Shown piece by piece: positions 17,418 through 26,005 of a stretch of DNA of 64,000 nucleotides. The DNA is from JAYZDF01 sp036337945 (GTDB lineage: Bacteria > Myxococcota > Kuafuiibacteriia > Kuafuiibacteriales > Kuafuiibacteriaceae). The translations under genes were made by a program, and so were the position numbers. The stretch's first letter is position 1, and the number at the start of each line of letters is the position of its first letter. Below the pieces are notes generated by a model. That model worked only from the letters and a program-made list of their open reading frames with translations. It ran no database searches and had not been told where the DNA came from. The stretch lies in assembly GCA_036337945.1 (NCBI GenBank), contig JAYZDF010000010.1:1-64000 (forward strand), read 5' to 3'.

Positions 17418-17930
17418 TTAAGCTTGTTTTGCCGCTCGACGTTTGGCGCGGGTGTCTTGTCGTTCCCACTTCTCACGATCAGCAATCATCTCAACGGTGC
17501 CGCCAGCAGCTTCGATTTTCGCTTTGGCTGCCTTTGAAATGCGGTTGGTTCTTACAGTGAGCTTACGCTCGACTTCTCCGTTCGCGAGAATCTTGATTCC
17601 GTCGTTTCGACCTTTTGCAATGCCGTGCTTACGAAGCGCCGCACGATCTACAACGTCACCATCCGCGAACAGTTCGTTGAGGTGTCGAAGGCTCACCTCT
17701 GCAAAATTCTTTGCAAAGATATTTACGAAGCCACGTTTTGGTAGGCGTCGCGCCATCGGCATTTGACCACCTTCGAAACCGGGTCGAACACCACCCGATT
17801 TACGAGCTTTTTGTCCTTTCTGACCACGCGAAGACGTCTTACCCATACCAGAGGAGCGACCACGGCCCTTGTGCTTGCCGCGCTTAACCGCACCCTTCGG
17901 TGCTTTCAGTGTACTTAGTTCACCACTCAT
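17418..17930 (-). CDS. rplO: 50S ribosomal protein L15
   Basis: 170 residues with the Gly/Arg/Lys-rich N-terminus GRGRSSGMGKTSSRGQKGQKAR, GFEGGQMPMARRLPKRGF and the fold core VEMIADRE. Somewhat longer than the typical ~145 residues owing to a basic C-terminal tail (RQDTRAKRRAAKQA). Located between rpmD and secY. Confidence 0.96.
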   Translation of the reverse strand: MSGELSTLKAPKGAVKRGKHKGRGRSSGMGKTSSRGQKGQKARKSGGVRPGFEGGQMPMARRLPKRGFVNIFAKNFAEVSLRHLNELFADGDVVDRAALRKHGIAKGRNDGIKILANGEVERKLTVRTNRISKAAKAKIEAAGGTVEMIADREKWERQDTRAKRRAAKQA

Positions 17931-17941
17931 TTTCCTGCTCC

Positions 17942-18181
17942 TCAGCCGTTGGCTCGTTGCGCACGAAGGCGTGCGCTGTCACGAAGGCTGTCATCACCGT
18001 CGAACCTTTCGATTTCAACCAGGTGCTGTACCTTCATAATCATGCCTCGAATTGGCACAGTGTCTTTCAAGACCTTCTCGGAATTTCTCTTGCCGAGACC
18101 TAGGCCTGCTACCGTTGCACGTTGTCTTTCTGTGCATCCCGCGAGACCACTCTTCAACTTAACTCGAATTAGGCTTGCCAT
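17942..18181 (-). CDS. rpmD: 50S ribosomal protein L30
   Basis: 79 residues: LIRVKLKSGLAGCTERQRATV and GLGLGKRNSEKVL, typical of L30, with a C-terminal extension beyond the usual ~60 residues. The start codon overlaps the rpsE stop by 1 nt, indicating translational coupling. Confidence 0.94.
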   Translation of the reverse strand: MASLIRVKLKSGLAGCTERQRATVAGLGLGKRNSEKVLKDTVPIRGMIMKVQHLVEIERFDGDDSLRDSARLRAQRANG

Positions 18182-18693
18182 TAGTTTGCCTCCAATCGTT
18201 CGATACTGATTCCGCGACGCTCAGCCTGAATTTTTGCGGTCGTAAGACTACGCAAGCCTTCAACTGCTGCGTGGACGCAGTTTTGCTTGTTTGCGGTTCC
18301 AAGTGATTTGGTCAAAATATCTCGAACACCTGCCATATCCATAACGGCACGGACGGGACCACCTGCAATCACGCCGGTACCAGGGCTTGCAGGACGGAGG
18401 ACGACCTTTCCTGCACCAAAGCGGCCTACGACCGCGTGAGGAATAGTTGCTCCATGCAACGGTACACGGAATAGATTCTTTTCCGCCTGATCTTTCCCTT
18501 TACGAATCGCTTCGGGAACCTCATTTGCTTTTCCAAGACCAACGCCAACGTATCCTTCGCCATTTCCGACAACAACGAGTGCGGAGAATGAAAAGCGTCG
18601 ACCACCCTTCACTACTTTGGCGACACGGTTGATGTGGATAACACGTTCAACCAGGTCTAATTCTTTTGCATTTATAACTTCATCTCGAGCCAT
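18181..18693 (-). CDS. rpsE: 30S ribosomal protein S5
   Basis: 170 residues with ERVIHINRVAKVVKGGRRFSF, the double-stranded-RNA-binding N-domain, and GTGVIAGGPVRAVMDMAGV in the C-domain. S5 is an accuracy protein lying opposite S4. Standard spc-operon position after rplR. Confidence 0.97.
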   Translation of the reverse strand: MARDEVINAKELDLVERVIHINRVAKVVKGGRRFSFSALVVVGNGEGYVGVGLGKANEVPEAIRKGKDQAEKNLFRVPLHGATIPHAVVGRFGAGKVVLRPASPGTGVIAGGPVRAVMDMAGVRDILTKSLGTANKQNCVHAAVEGLRSLTTAKIQAERRGISIERLEAN

Positions 18694-18704
18694 GTTCGTT
18701 GCTC

Positions 18705-19079
18705 CTAGAATTGCAACCCGCCATCGCGGGCTCCCTTTGCTAATGCTGCGACTCGGCCGTGAAATGGATAGCCATTGCGGTCGAATACAACTTCTGTAAC
18801 ACCTGCAGCCTGAGCTTTCTCGGCAAGCTTTTTGCCAACAAGTTCAGCAGCCTCGCTCTTTTTGAGGCCGTTCAAATCACCCTTAATATCAGTGATCTTT
18901 GTCGATGCAGAGGTAATCGTTTTACCCGCATCGTCATCAATGACCTGCGCGTAAATGTGATTATTGCTACGAAACACAGACAAACGGGGTCGTGAGCTGG
19001 TTCCAGATATTTTCTTACGAATTGAAAACGCTCGTCGCTTCCTACGGCGTAGACTGTCGTCTTTTATTACTCGTTTCAT
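18705..19079 (-). CDS. rplR: 50S ribosomal protein L18
   Basis: 124 residues from ATG 19079, chosen because GAGG lies 6 nt upstream and the longer frame (to 19142) would overlap rplF. It has RRRKRRAFSIRKKI, RPRLSVFRSNNHIYAQVIDD and the terminal GYPFHGRVAALAKGARDGGL. It binds 5S rRNA with L5. Confidence 0.96.
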   Translation of the reverse strand: MKRVIKDDSLRRRKRRAFSIRKKISGTSSRPRLSVFRSNNHIYAQVIDDDAGKTITSASTKITDIKGDLNGLKKSEAAELVGKKLAEKAQAAGVTEVVFDRNGYPFHGRVAALAKGARDGGLQF

Positions 19080-19104
19080 AATGAACCTCAATAACCAGAC
19101 GGCG

Positions 19105-19644
19105 TTACGCCGCGCCGGTCTTGCCCTCCTTGCGGCGGACACGTTCGCCTACGTATTTGACACCCTTGCCTTTATAAGGCTCGCATGGGCGATACGCTCG
19201 AAGCGCTGCAGCAACTTGTCCAACGAGAGCTTTATCAATCGACTCCAAATGAACCGTGGTCTGCTTATCAATGGTGCAAGTGACTCCGTCCGGGATGGGA
19301 TGGATAACATCATGCGAGAGGCCAACTTGTAGCTTGATCGCTTTACCGACCATCTCCGCGCGATAACCAACACCAGTGATTTCGAGAGATTTCTTGAATG
19401 GGTTTTGTACCCCAGAAACCATATTTGAAATCAAAGTACGAGTGAGTCCGTGCATTGAGCGAGAAACACGGTCGTTACCTTTCGCGGTGACAGTAATGCT
19501 GCCCTCTGCAGGAGCTACATCAACCTCGGGTCGAATCTTGAGGTCCAATGAACCTTTCGGACCAGCAATAGTAAGTACTTCACCGGCAACCTTTACGTTC
19601 ACACCACTCGGGACAGTAATCGGTTTTTTTCCAATACGTGACAT
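19105..19644 (-). CDS. rplF: 50S ribosomal protein L6
   Basis: 179 residues: MSRIGKKPITVPSGV, the conserved HGLTRTLISNMV and the C-terminal RAYRPCEPYKGKGVKY motif at the factor-binding region. Standard length and position between rpsH and rplR. Confidence 0.97.
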   Translation of the reverse strand: MSRIGKKPITVPSGVNVKVAGEVLTIAGPKGSLDLKIRPEVDVAPAEGSITVTAKGNDRVSRSMHGLTRTLISNMVSGVQNPFKKSLEITGVGYRAEMVGKAIKLQVGLSHDVIHPIPDGVTCTIDKQTTVHLESIDKALVGQVAAALRAYRPCEPYKGKGVKYVGERVRRKEGKTGAA

Positions 19645-19654
19645 GACCTACTCC

Positions 19655-20065
19655 CTACCAAACGGTGCAAACCAGCTCTCCACCAACGTGTTGGCGGCGG
19701 GCTTCGCGGTCTGTCAGAAGGCCTTTAGAAGTTGAAACCAAGGCAACTCCGAGACCGTTACGTACTACCGGAATGTCAGACGCTCTAACGTAAGAGCGAA
19801 GACCTGGACGACTAACGCGTTTCAAACCAGTGATTACGCATTCTCGACGATGGTCGTACTTAAGTTGAACAGTTAAGACAGATACCGTCTTGCTGGTATC
19901 TACTTCAAAATCTTCAATGAAACCTTCGGATTTTAGGCATTCCGCAATCTTAAGTTTCATTTTTGATAGTGGCATTGGCACTTTCATGTGACGCGCGTTC
20001 ATACCGTTTCGGATACGCGTCAGCATATCGGCAATTGGGTCACTAACTACACCGGTGTTCTTCAT
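19655..20065 (-). CDS. rpsH: 30S ribosomal protein S8
   Basis: 136 residues with DPIADMLTRIRNGMNARH and the C-terminal STSKGLLTDREARR-type motif. S8 binds helix 21 of 16S rRNA and in E. coli also represses the spc operon. It usually follows rpsN, which is absent here. A hairpin (20078-20099) sits directly before its ribosome binding site. Confidence 0.97.
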   Translation of the reverse strand: MKNTGVVSDPIADMLTRIRNGMNARHMKVPMPLSKMKLKIAECLKSEGFIEDFEVDTSKTVSVLTVQLKYDHRRECVITGLKRVSRPGLRSYVRASDIPVVRNGLGVALVSTSKGLLTDREARRQHVGGELVCTVW

Positions 20066-20188
20066 GACACCCCCTGTGTGCTGGTCTTTCTACCAGCACG
20101 GATAAAATTACTAGGTACATTGTTATATGGCACCCAGTAAGTGGAAGCGGTTTGGAATGCTCTTATTGGCATTGACCACCTACTCCAG
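20066..20188 (-). other. Gene-less gap where rpsN is normally found, with hairpin
   Basis: 123 nt between rplE and rpsH. No frame encodes the CxxC-type or longer S14. A perfect 8-bp hairpin GTGCTGGT/ACCAGCAC (20078-20085 with 20092-20099) lies just before a GGGGG ribosome binding site for rpsH and has no T-run. It may be a processing or S8-type translational control element. Confidence 0.55.
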
Positions 20189-20785
20189 TTAAAATTGTTC
20201 GCGCCGATGAAACGGCATTCCCAAAGCGGTAAGCAGAGCTTTTCCTTGTACGTCATCCTTTGCACTGGTGACGAAACAAATGTTTAGCCCACGAATCTTA
20301 TCGACTTTGTCATAGTCAATTTCTTGAAAAACGATCTGTTCTTTGATGCCAAGCGTATAGTTTCCACGTCCATCGAACGCTTTAGTAGAAACACCTTTGA
20401 AGTCACGCATACGAGGAAGCGTAATCGATACGAGACGATCAAAGAATTCCCACATTTTTTCGCGACGCAAAGTCACCATTGCACCAATCGGCATCCCTTC
20501 TCGCAATTTGAAGTTCGATATGGACTTCTTTGCTTTCGTGATGACGGCCTTTTGCCCTGTGATGGACTCAAGTTCACCAATAGCGTAGTCCAACACTTTA
20601 TTGTTATTGATTGCTTCGCCCAGCCCCATATTGAGAACGATCTTCTCAAGCTTTGGCACTTCGTGAACATTCTTCAGGCCTAGCTGTTCTTTCAACGCAG
20701 AGCGAACCTCTTGACGATACTTCACACCGATACGTGCTGGTACACCGTCTTTAGCTGCCGCGTTGCTTTCGTTATTCTCGGACAT
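20189..20785 (-). CDS. rplE: 50S ribosomal protein L5
   Basis: 198 residues. The core ALKEQLGLKNVHEVPKLEKIVLNMGLGEA and LRREKMWEFFDRLVSITLPR are diagnostic. A short Asn/Ser-rich N-terminal extension makes it about 18 residues longer than E. coli L5. It binds 5S rRNA and contacts the P-site tRNA. Confidence 0.97.
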   Translation of the reverse strand: MSENNESNAAAKDGVPARIGVKYRQEVRSALKEQLGLKNVHEVPKLEKIVLNMGLGEAINNNKVLDYAIGELESITGQKAVITKAKKSISNFKLREGMPIGAMVTLRREKMWEFFDRLVSITLPRMRDFKGVSTKAFDGRGNYTLGIKEQIVFQEIDYDKVDKIRGLNICFVTSAKDDVQGKALLTALGMPFHRREQF

Positions 20786-20810
20786 TTCTTATCTCCTACC
20801 GGTTTCGAAC

Positions 20811-21155
20811 TTAATCGAGCTCCGCTCCGTTATGTTCTTTACCGCGAGCAACTCGGATATATTTGTCGTGCTTGCTAGTGCTATTCGGATTTTCAGCAAA
20901 TCCGACACGAACTGCCGCCCCAAGCTTCTCAGAGTAAAATTTCACGTTTGAAATTGAAATTTTGCTGGGTCGCTCGATCACTCCACCATTTGGCTGATTG
21001 GGATTCGCGCCTGGTTTCAGATGACGATGATGAATGGCAACGCCTTCAACCCGAACCTTTCCTTCACCTGGGAAGACTTCAAGAACCTTTCCTTTTTGTC
21101 CTAGGTCCTTGCCCGCAATCACTTCTACCATGTCGCCTTTTTTGATCTTTTGCAT
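20811..21155 (-). CDS. rplX: 50S ribosomal protein L24
   Basis: 114 residues with the KOW motif KGDMVEVIAGKDLGQKGKVLEV followed by HHRHLKPGANPNQPNGGVIE. One of the initiator proteins for 50S assembly. It is 2 nt downstream of rplN. Confidence 0.97.
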   Translation of the reverse strand: MQKIKKGDMVEVIAGKDLGQKGKVLEVFPGEGKVRVEGVAIHHRHLKPGANPNQPNGGVIERPSKISISNVKFYSEKLGAAVRVGFAENPNSTSKHDKYIRVARGKEHNGAELD

Positions 21156-21157
21156 GA

Positions 21158-21526
21158 CTACAAAACCTCCGGAGCCAATGAAACAATCTTCATATAGTTC
21201 TTGGCTCTCAATTCACGAGCGACTGGTCCAAAAATACGGGTACCTAGCGGATCACCGTCCTTGTTGATCAGAACCGCTGAGTTGCCATCAAATTTGATGT
21301 ACGTGCCATCAGCGCGACCTGTTTGGTACGCAGTACGGACGATGACAGCTTTGACCACGTCACCCTTTTTTACCTTCGTATGCGGCAAAGCCTCTCGAAC
21401 TGAACAGACGACGATGTCGCCGATTCGTGCATATCTTCGCTTTGAGCCGCCGAGGACTTTGATGCAGAAGAGCTTCTTTGCTCCACTATTATCTGCTACG
21501 TCTAAGACGCTGGTCATTTGAATCAT
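21158..21526 (-). CDS. rplN: 50S ribosomal protein L14
   Basis: 122 residues: MIQMTSVLDVADNSGAKKL, VVKAVIVRTAYQTGRADG and GTRIFGPVARELR. Standard length; part of inter-subunit bridge B8. It is the first gene of the spc block, 35 nt after rpsQ. Confidence 0.97.
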   Translation of the reverse strand: MIQMTSVLDVADNSGAKKLFCIKVLGGSKRRYARIGDIVVCSVREALPHTKVKKGDVVKAVIVRTAYQTGRADGTYIKFDGNSAVLINKDGDPLGTRIFGPVARELRAKNYMKIVSLAPEVL

Positions 21527-21561
21527 GACCGACTCTCCTTCGTTCCTAAGAACTTCCTAAA

Positions 21562-21870
21562 TTAGCTACGTCGAACGGTTTTGCCAACAACTTGCCAGCG
21601 TTTCGTTTTCGACAGTGGTCGAGTTTCTCGAATTTTTACAAAGTCACCAACACTGACACCGATGGTGTCGTGAACAGCGTATCGCTTACGCCGTGTGACA
21701 TACTTTTTGTAGCGCGGGTGTTTGATTCGGCGTGAAACCTGAACAACCACCGTTTTCTGCGCGCCAGCCTTAACAACCAATCCTTCGCGTTCTTTGCGAC
21801 GACGGATGCGAGGAGCCTCAGCTGCTGCTGCTTCTGCTTGTACTTCTTCTGCTTGTACTTCTTCAGACAT
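21562..21870 (-). CDS. rpsQ: 30S ribosomal protein S17
   Basis: 102 residues. The core GLVVKAGAQKTVVVQVSRRIKHPRY and HDTIGVSVGDFVKIRETRPLSKTKRW is standard. The N-terminus carries an unusual ~20-residue Glu/Ala/Val repeat (EEVQAEEVQAEAAAAEA) before it, which is probably disordered. Confidence 0.96.
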   Translation of the reverse strand: MSEEVQAEEVQAEAAAAEAPRIRRRKEREGLVVKAGAQKTVVVQVSRRIKHPRYKKYVTRRKRYAVHDTIGVSVGDFVKIRETRPLSKTKRWQVVGKTVRRS

Positions 21871-21875
21871 CTTAT

Positions 21876-22088
21876 TTACCCTTCTGCCCCATTTCGCTCA
21901 GCCATAATGGTCTTTGCTCGAGCAATTTCGCGACGAACAGTCTTCATACGAGCGACGTTCTCAAGTTGCCCGGTTGCAAACTGAAATCGCAGTTTGAGCA
22001 ATTCGTCGGTCTTATCAGTAATAAAGCCCGAAAGTTCTTCTGGTGATTGAGCGCGTAAATCGGCTGCTTTCGTTTGTTCTGAAGCCAT
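21876..22088 (-). CDS. rpmC: 50S ribosomal protein L29
   Basis: 70 residues from ATG 22088, selected because AGGAGG lies just upstream; the frame is open to 22148 but that extension would overlap rplP. Two-helix L29 core: ELLKLRFQFATGQLENVARMKTVRREIARAKTI. It sits near the peptide exit tunnel and trigger factor docking site. Confidence 0.96.
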   Translation of the reverse strand: MASEQTKAADLRAQSPEELSGFITDKTDELLKLRFQFATGQLENVARMKTVRREIARAKTIMAERNGAEG

Positions 22089-22089
22089 T

Positions 22090-22506
22090 TTATAGCTCCT
22101 CCTCGCGAGTGATGATCTTCGTCTTGATCGGTAGTTTATGACCGGCACGACGAAGCGCTTCTCGAGCGATGTTCAAATCAACACCATCGACTTCGTACAG
22201 AATTCGTCCGGGCTTGATGACCGCTACATAGTGATCAGGTGAGCCTTTACCTTTACCCATACGAGTTTCAAGTGGCTTTTTGCAGACAGGCTTGTCTGGA
22301 AAAACACGAATCCAAACACGTCCACCACGCTTGATGTGACGAGTAAGTGCGATACGAGCTGCCTCGATTTGGCGTGATGTCATCCAACCACGTTCCGTAG
22401 CCTGAATAGCGATCGTTCCAAACGAAATCGAGCTGCCTCGATACGCAGACCCTCGCATTTTGCCTTTTTGGGTCTTACGATATTTTGTTCTAGCTGGCTG
22501 AAGCAC
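22090..22506 (-). CDS. rplP: 50S ribosomal protein L16
   Basis: 138 residues with MLQPARTKYRKTQKGKMRG, the RHIKRGGRVWIRVFPDKPV core and MGKGKGSPDHYVAVI near the peptidyl transferase centre. It is the usual neighbour of rpsC and rpmC. Confidence 0.97.
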   Translation of the reverse strand: MLQPARTKYRKTQKGKMRGSAYRGSSISFGTIAIQATERGWMTSRQIEAARIALTRHIKRGGRVWIRVFPDKPVCKKPLETRMGKGKGSPDHYVAVIKPGRILYEVDGVDLNIAREALRRAGHKLPIKTKIITREEEL

Positions 22507-22522
22507 GATTATTCTCCTTCAG

Positions 22523-23230
22523 TTACCGGCGTTCAGTTGCCGGACGCCCTGCGGTCTGTGAACGACCACCGCGATTTTGCCAATTGTCATCAGCGGTGCG
22601 ACGACCAGGCAGAATCTCCCCTTTGAAGATCCAGCACTTGATGCCGATTACACCCTGCTTTGTTTTTGCTTCGGTGAAGCCGTACTCAACATCCGCACGC
22701 AATGTGTGCAGAGGAACACGTCCGTCGAGATACCATTCGTAACGAGACATTTCGGCACCACCCAATCGACCGGAGCAAGCAACGCGAATACCTTTCGCGC
22801 CAAACTTCATTGCAATGGTCAAGGCTTTCTTCATCGCTCGTCGAAATGCGATACGACGTTCAAGTTGCGTTGCGATATTTTCGGCAACCAGTTGAGCGTT
22901 AGTTTCAGCTTTTCGAATTTCTTGGATATTGATTCGAACCTCATTTTCAGTGAGTTTCTGTAGCTCTTTTTTGAGCTGCTCAATGCCCGCACCTTTTTTG
23001 CCGATAACGATACCAGGTCGTGCGGTGAAGATGTTTACCTTCACTTTTTGAGCAGCGCGCTCAATCTCTACCTTAGCGATACCAGCACTTGCGTGCTTTT
23101 TCTTAACCCAGCCGCGGAGAGCAAGGTCTTCATGCAGCCAATTTGCGTAATTTTTTTCTTCGAACCATTTAGAGTCCCAGCCACGTATTACGCCTAGACG
23201 GAAGCCGGTTGGATGTGTTTTCTGGCCCAT
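22523..23230 (-). CDS. rpsC: 30S ribosomal protein S3
   Basis: 235 residues: MGQKTHPTGFRLGVIRGWDSKWF, the KH domain GIVIGKKGAGIEQLKK, and the C-domain SGRLGGAEMSRYEW. A Gly/Arg tail ends the protein. It lines the mRNA entry tunnel. Its start abuts the rplV stop. Confidence 0.97.
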   Translation of the reverse strand: MGQKTHPTGFRLGVIRGWDSKWFEEKNYANWLHEDLALRGWVKKKHASAGIAKVEIERAAQKVKVNIFTARPGIVIGKKGAGIEQLKKELQKLTENEVRINIQEIRKAETNAQLVAENIATQLERRIAFRRAMKKALTIAMKFGAKGIRVACSGRLGGAEMSRYEWYLDGRVPLHTLRADVEYGFTEAKTKQGVIGIKCWIFKGEILPGRRTADDNWQNRGGRSQTAGRPATERR

Positions 23231-23566
23231 TTATCGTTGCTCCAAAGTCACGCTAATATGTGACGTACGCTTGATTAGAGGTGTTGCTCGACCCATAGCT
23301 CTAGGCCGCCATCGTTTATTCACTTTTCCACCATCAACAGTGATGGTTTGGATGAATAACTTATCGACGTTCACCCCGCCTTTGTTGTCTGCGTTCGCAA
23401 CTGCTGATTGAACTAGCTTTGCGAGTGGACGTGCACAGCGTTTTGTAGAGAACTGCAAAATGCTCAGTGCTTCCGCCACATCTTTTCCGCGAATAAGGTC
23501 TGCCACCAAACGTACTTTTTGGGGGCCAACCCGTAGATTAGATAGTTTTGCTGTCGATGCTGCCAT
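23231..23566 (-). CDS. rplV: 50S ribosomal protein L22
   Basis: 111 residues with PQKVRLVADLIRGKDVAEALSIL, ADNKGGVNVDKLFI and the beta-hairpin RPRAMGRATPLIKRTSHI that lines the exit tunnel. Standard length and place between rpsS and rpsC. Confidence 0.97.
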   Translation of the reverse strand: MAASTAKLSNLRVGPQKVRLVADLIRGKDVAEALSILQFSTKRCARPLAKLVQSAVANADNKGGVNVDKLFIQTITVDGGKVNKRWRPRAMGRATPLIKRTSHISVTLEQR

Positions 23567-23571
23567 AACTT

Positions 23572-23847
23572 CTACTTCCCTTTCTTCTTCTTGTCCGCAG
23601 CATGTCCGTGGAACGTCCGCGTAGGTGAAAACTCACCCAGCTTGTGTCCAACCATGTGCTCCGTGACAAACACAGGAATGAATTTCTTGCCATTGTGCAC
23701 CGCGAAGGTGTGGCCAATAAATTCAGGAATGATCATCGATCGACGAGACCATGTTTTGATTACTTGCTTACGGCTTCCTTCCATCGCTTCAACCTTCTTG
23801 ATGAGGTAGTGGTCTACGAAAGGCCCTTTTTTCAATGAACGTGGCAT
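23572..23847 (-). CDS. rpsS: 30S ribosomal protein S19
   Basis: 91 residues: MPRSLKKGPFVDHYLIKKVEAM, WSRRSMIIPEFIGHTFAVHNG and HKLGEFSPTRTFHGHA. It is 3 nt downstream of rplB, in the small-subunit head near S13. Confidence 0.97.
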   Translation of the reverse strand: MPRSLKKGPFVDHYLIKKVEAMEGSRKQVIKTWSRRSMIIPEFIGHTFAVHNGKKFIPVFVTEHMVGHKLGEFSPTRTFHGHAADKKKKGK

Positions 23848-23850
23848 AAT

Positions 23851-24699
23851 TTACTTCCCACCTGATTGCTTACCGCGTTTACGAGCAGTAACCACAAACT
23901 TATCCGTTGCTTTGTTCTTGCGAGTACGAAGACCTCGAGCAGCCTTGCCCCACGGAGTTACGGGTGGTTTGCCGCCCTTAGAGCGTCCTTCACCACCACC
24001 GTTGCCGTGGTCGACCGGGTTCATACATGCACCACGAACAGTTGGGCGAATACCCATCCATCGCGAGCGACCCGCTTTACCAATAACAACATTTTCATTC
24101 TGCTCGTTTCCGAGCGCACCGATTGTTGCCATGCAAGAAATGAGGATTCGACGCATCTCAGTTGAAGGCAGACGAATCGTTGCATACTTGCCTTCTTTCG
24201 CCATCAACGTCGCGTAGTTCCCAGCAGAACGAACAAGTTGCCCGCCCTTTCCTGGTCGCAATTCGACATTGTGGATCGTGCTACCTAGTGGCATTTCTTT
24301 GAGAGGCATTGCATTACCCGCAACCGGGTCAATCGCACTCTGCGAAGCCATGATGGTGTCGCCGACTTTCATTTTTTGTGGAGCAAGGATGTATGCTTTC
24401 TCACCGTCTGCGTAATGCAATAAAGCAATACGCGCAGTTCGGTTCGGATCATATTCGATGCTCGCAACCTTCGCAGGTACGTCAAACTTCCTTCTTTTGA
24501 AGTCAATGACGCGATACCGGCGTCGGTGTCCGCCACCGCGGTGACGTACAGTAATTTTTCCACGTGCATTCCGTCCGCCACTTTTCTTTACGCGGCGAAG
24601 CAGTTTTTTCTCAGGCTTGTCTGTTGTGATTTCAGAGAAATCAGAACAGGTCATGTGCCGTCGTGCTGGGGTGATTGGCTTATACGAACGAGTACCCAT
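23851..24699 (-). CDS. rplB: 50S ribosomal protein L2
   Basis: 282 residues: MGTRSYKPITPARRHMTC at the N-terminus, RHRGGGHRRRYRVIDFKR, and the conserved MNPVDHGNGGGEGR loop carrying the universal His near the peptidyl transferase centre. Standard S10-operon position after rplW. Confidence 0.97.
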   Translation of the reverse strand: MGTRSYKPITPARRHMTCSDFSEITTDKPEKKLLRRVKKSGGRNARGKITVRHRGGGHRRRYRVIDFKRRKFDVPAKVASIEYDPNRTARIALLHYADGEKAYILAPQKMKVGDTIMASQSAIDPVAGNAMPLKEMPLGSTIHNVELRPGKGGQLVRSAGNYATLMAKEGKYATIRLPSTEMRRILISCMATIGALGNEQNENVVIGKAGRSRWMGIRPTVRGACMNPVDHGNGGGEGRSKGGKPPVTPWGKAARGLRTRKNKATDKFVVTARKRGKQSGGK

Positions 24700-24708
24700 T
24701 TTTCACTC

Positions 24709-25005
24709 CTAAATCGATACACCACCGAAGAAATCAATCTCATTCCCCTCAGCGAGGGTCACAATTGCTTTCTTCCAGGTAGGCAACTTACCAACAGTCC
24801 GACCGCGGCGTTTTACTTTACCGCGAACGATCATGGTTCGAACTTTTGTCACTTCGACATTGAACGCGGCCTGCACTGCGTTCTTAATCTCGGTTTTGTT
24901 AGCGTCTTTAGCGACTTCGAAAACGACGACGTTGCTCCCTTCTGCAAGCATCGAGGTCTTTTCTGTGATTCGCGGACGACGAAGGATATTCACTGCGTTA
25001 CGCAT
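24709..25005 (-). CDS. rplW: 50S ribosomal protein L23
   Basis: 98 residues with ILRRPRITEKTSMLAEG, VAKDANKTEIKNAVQAAFNVEV and MIVRGKVKRRGRTVGKLP. L23 is the exit-tunnel docking site for trigger factor and SRP. It is 7 nt after rplD. Confidence 0.97.
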   Translation of the reverse strand: MRNAVNILRRPRITEKTSMLAEGSNVVVFEVAKDANKTEIKNAVQAAFNVEVTKVRTMIVRGKVKRRGRTVGKLPTWKKAIVTLAEGNEIDFFGGVSI

Positions 25006-25012
25006 GATTTAC

Positions 25013-25675
25013 TTACTCCTCCCCTTCCGACGCTGACGCATCACTTCGTGATGGTGCAGTCTTCAGGCGTTCATTGATTCCGTCGATAACGTCGGAGCTA
25101 ATAAACAGATGGTCGTATTTCAGCACGTCGTAAACATTGAGACCTTCGACAGGCAAAAACTTCGCGTGAGGCAGGTTCCGAACTGAGAGACGAAGATTAT
25201 CGTCAGAGCGTCCACCGATCACCAAAGCTTTCGTAGCTTCAAAGTTGCTCAATACTGAGACGGCATCTTTTGTTTTTGGTGCATCAGGCGACCAACCTTG
25301 AACAACGTGTAGTTTGCTCTCGGAAAGACGGAGACTCAGCGCTGATCGTAAAGCCCCTTGAATCATCTTCTTAGGAACTTTGTAACCATAGCTTCTCGGC
25401 TTTGGCCCGAGAGCAACAGCACCGCCGCGCATATGAGTTCCACGCGTGGAGCCTTGTCGAGCTCGACCGGTACCCTTTTGCTTGTATGGCTTTTTACCGG
25501 TACCACGGACTTCGGAAGCGGTCTTTGTAGACTGAGTCCCAGCGCGTCGATTCGCCATCTGAGCTTTTACTACTTCGTAAAAGAGCCAAGATTTCACGCG
25601 AGCGCCGAATACTGACTCGTCGACCTCAACGTCGCCGACTTTGGCGTTCTTTGTATCTACTACGTCGATAATCAT
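25013..25675 (-). CDS. rplD: 50S ribosomal protein L4
   Basis: 220 residues: ANRRAGTQSTKTASEVRGTGKKPYKQKGTGRARQGS, the basic tunnel-lining loop typical of L4. The start overlaps the rpsJ stop by 4 nt (ATGA, 25672-25675), so it follows S10 directly. The usual intervening rplC (L3) is missing. In E. coli L4 also autoregulates the S10 operon. Confidence 0.97.
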   Translation of the reverse strand: MIIDVVDTKNAKVGDVEVDESVFGARVKSWLFYEVVKAQMANRRAGTQSTKTASEVRGTGKKPYKQKGTGRARQGSTRGTHMRGGAVALGPKPRSYGYKVPKKMIQGALRSALSLRLSESKLHVVQGWSPDAPKTKDAVSVLSNFEATKALVIGGRSDDNLRLSVRNLPHAKFLPVEGLNVYDVLKYDHLFISSDVIDGINERLKTAPSRSDASASEGEE

Positions 25676-25986
25676 GATTTGATCTCCACATCGACGCCCG
25701 CAGACAAATCAAGTTTCATCAATGCATCAAGTGTTTGCGGGGTAGGTTCGAGAATGTCGACAACGCGCTTGTGCGTCCGGATCTCGAATTGTTCTCGGCT
25801 TTTCTTATCAACGTGCGGTCCACGCAATACCGTGTATCGGTTAATCCGCGCAGGTAAAGGAATAGGACCTGCAACTCGAGCGCCAGTGCGCTTTGCCGAT
25901 TCCACGATTTCGCCAACAGCCTGATCAAGAAGTTTGTGATCGTAAGCTTTGAGCCGAATTCGAATTTTTGTGGTCTGGGTAGCCAT
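25672..25986 (-). CDS. rpsJ: 30S ribosomal protein S10
   Basis: 104 residues from the second of two adjacent ATGs (25986), chosen for its 6-nt distance to GGAG; 25989 is the alternative. IRIRLKAYDHKLLDQAVGEIVESAKRTGA and EIRTHKRVVDILEPTPQTLDALMKLDL are diagnostic. It is preceded by a hairpin (26006-26031) and translationally coupled to rplD. Confidence 0.97.
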   Translation of the reverse strand: MATQTTKIRIRLKAYDHKLLDQAVGEIVESAKRTGARVAGPIPLPARINRYTVLRGPHVDKKSREQFEIRTHKRVVDILEPTPQTLDALMKLDLSAGVDVEIKS

Positions 25987-26005
25987 CATTTACTCCAAGC
26001 ACACT

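Noticed and set aside
20062..20265. A 67-codon minus frame over the rplE/rpsH gap, a possible S14
   Set aside because: It has none of the S14 Cys or basic motifs and overlaps rplE.
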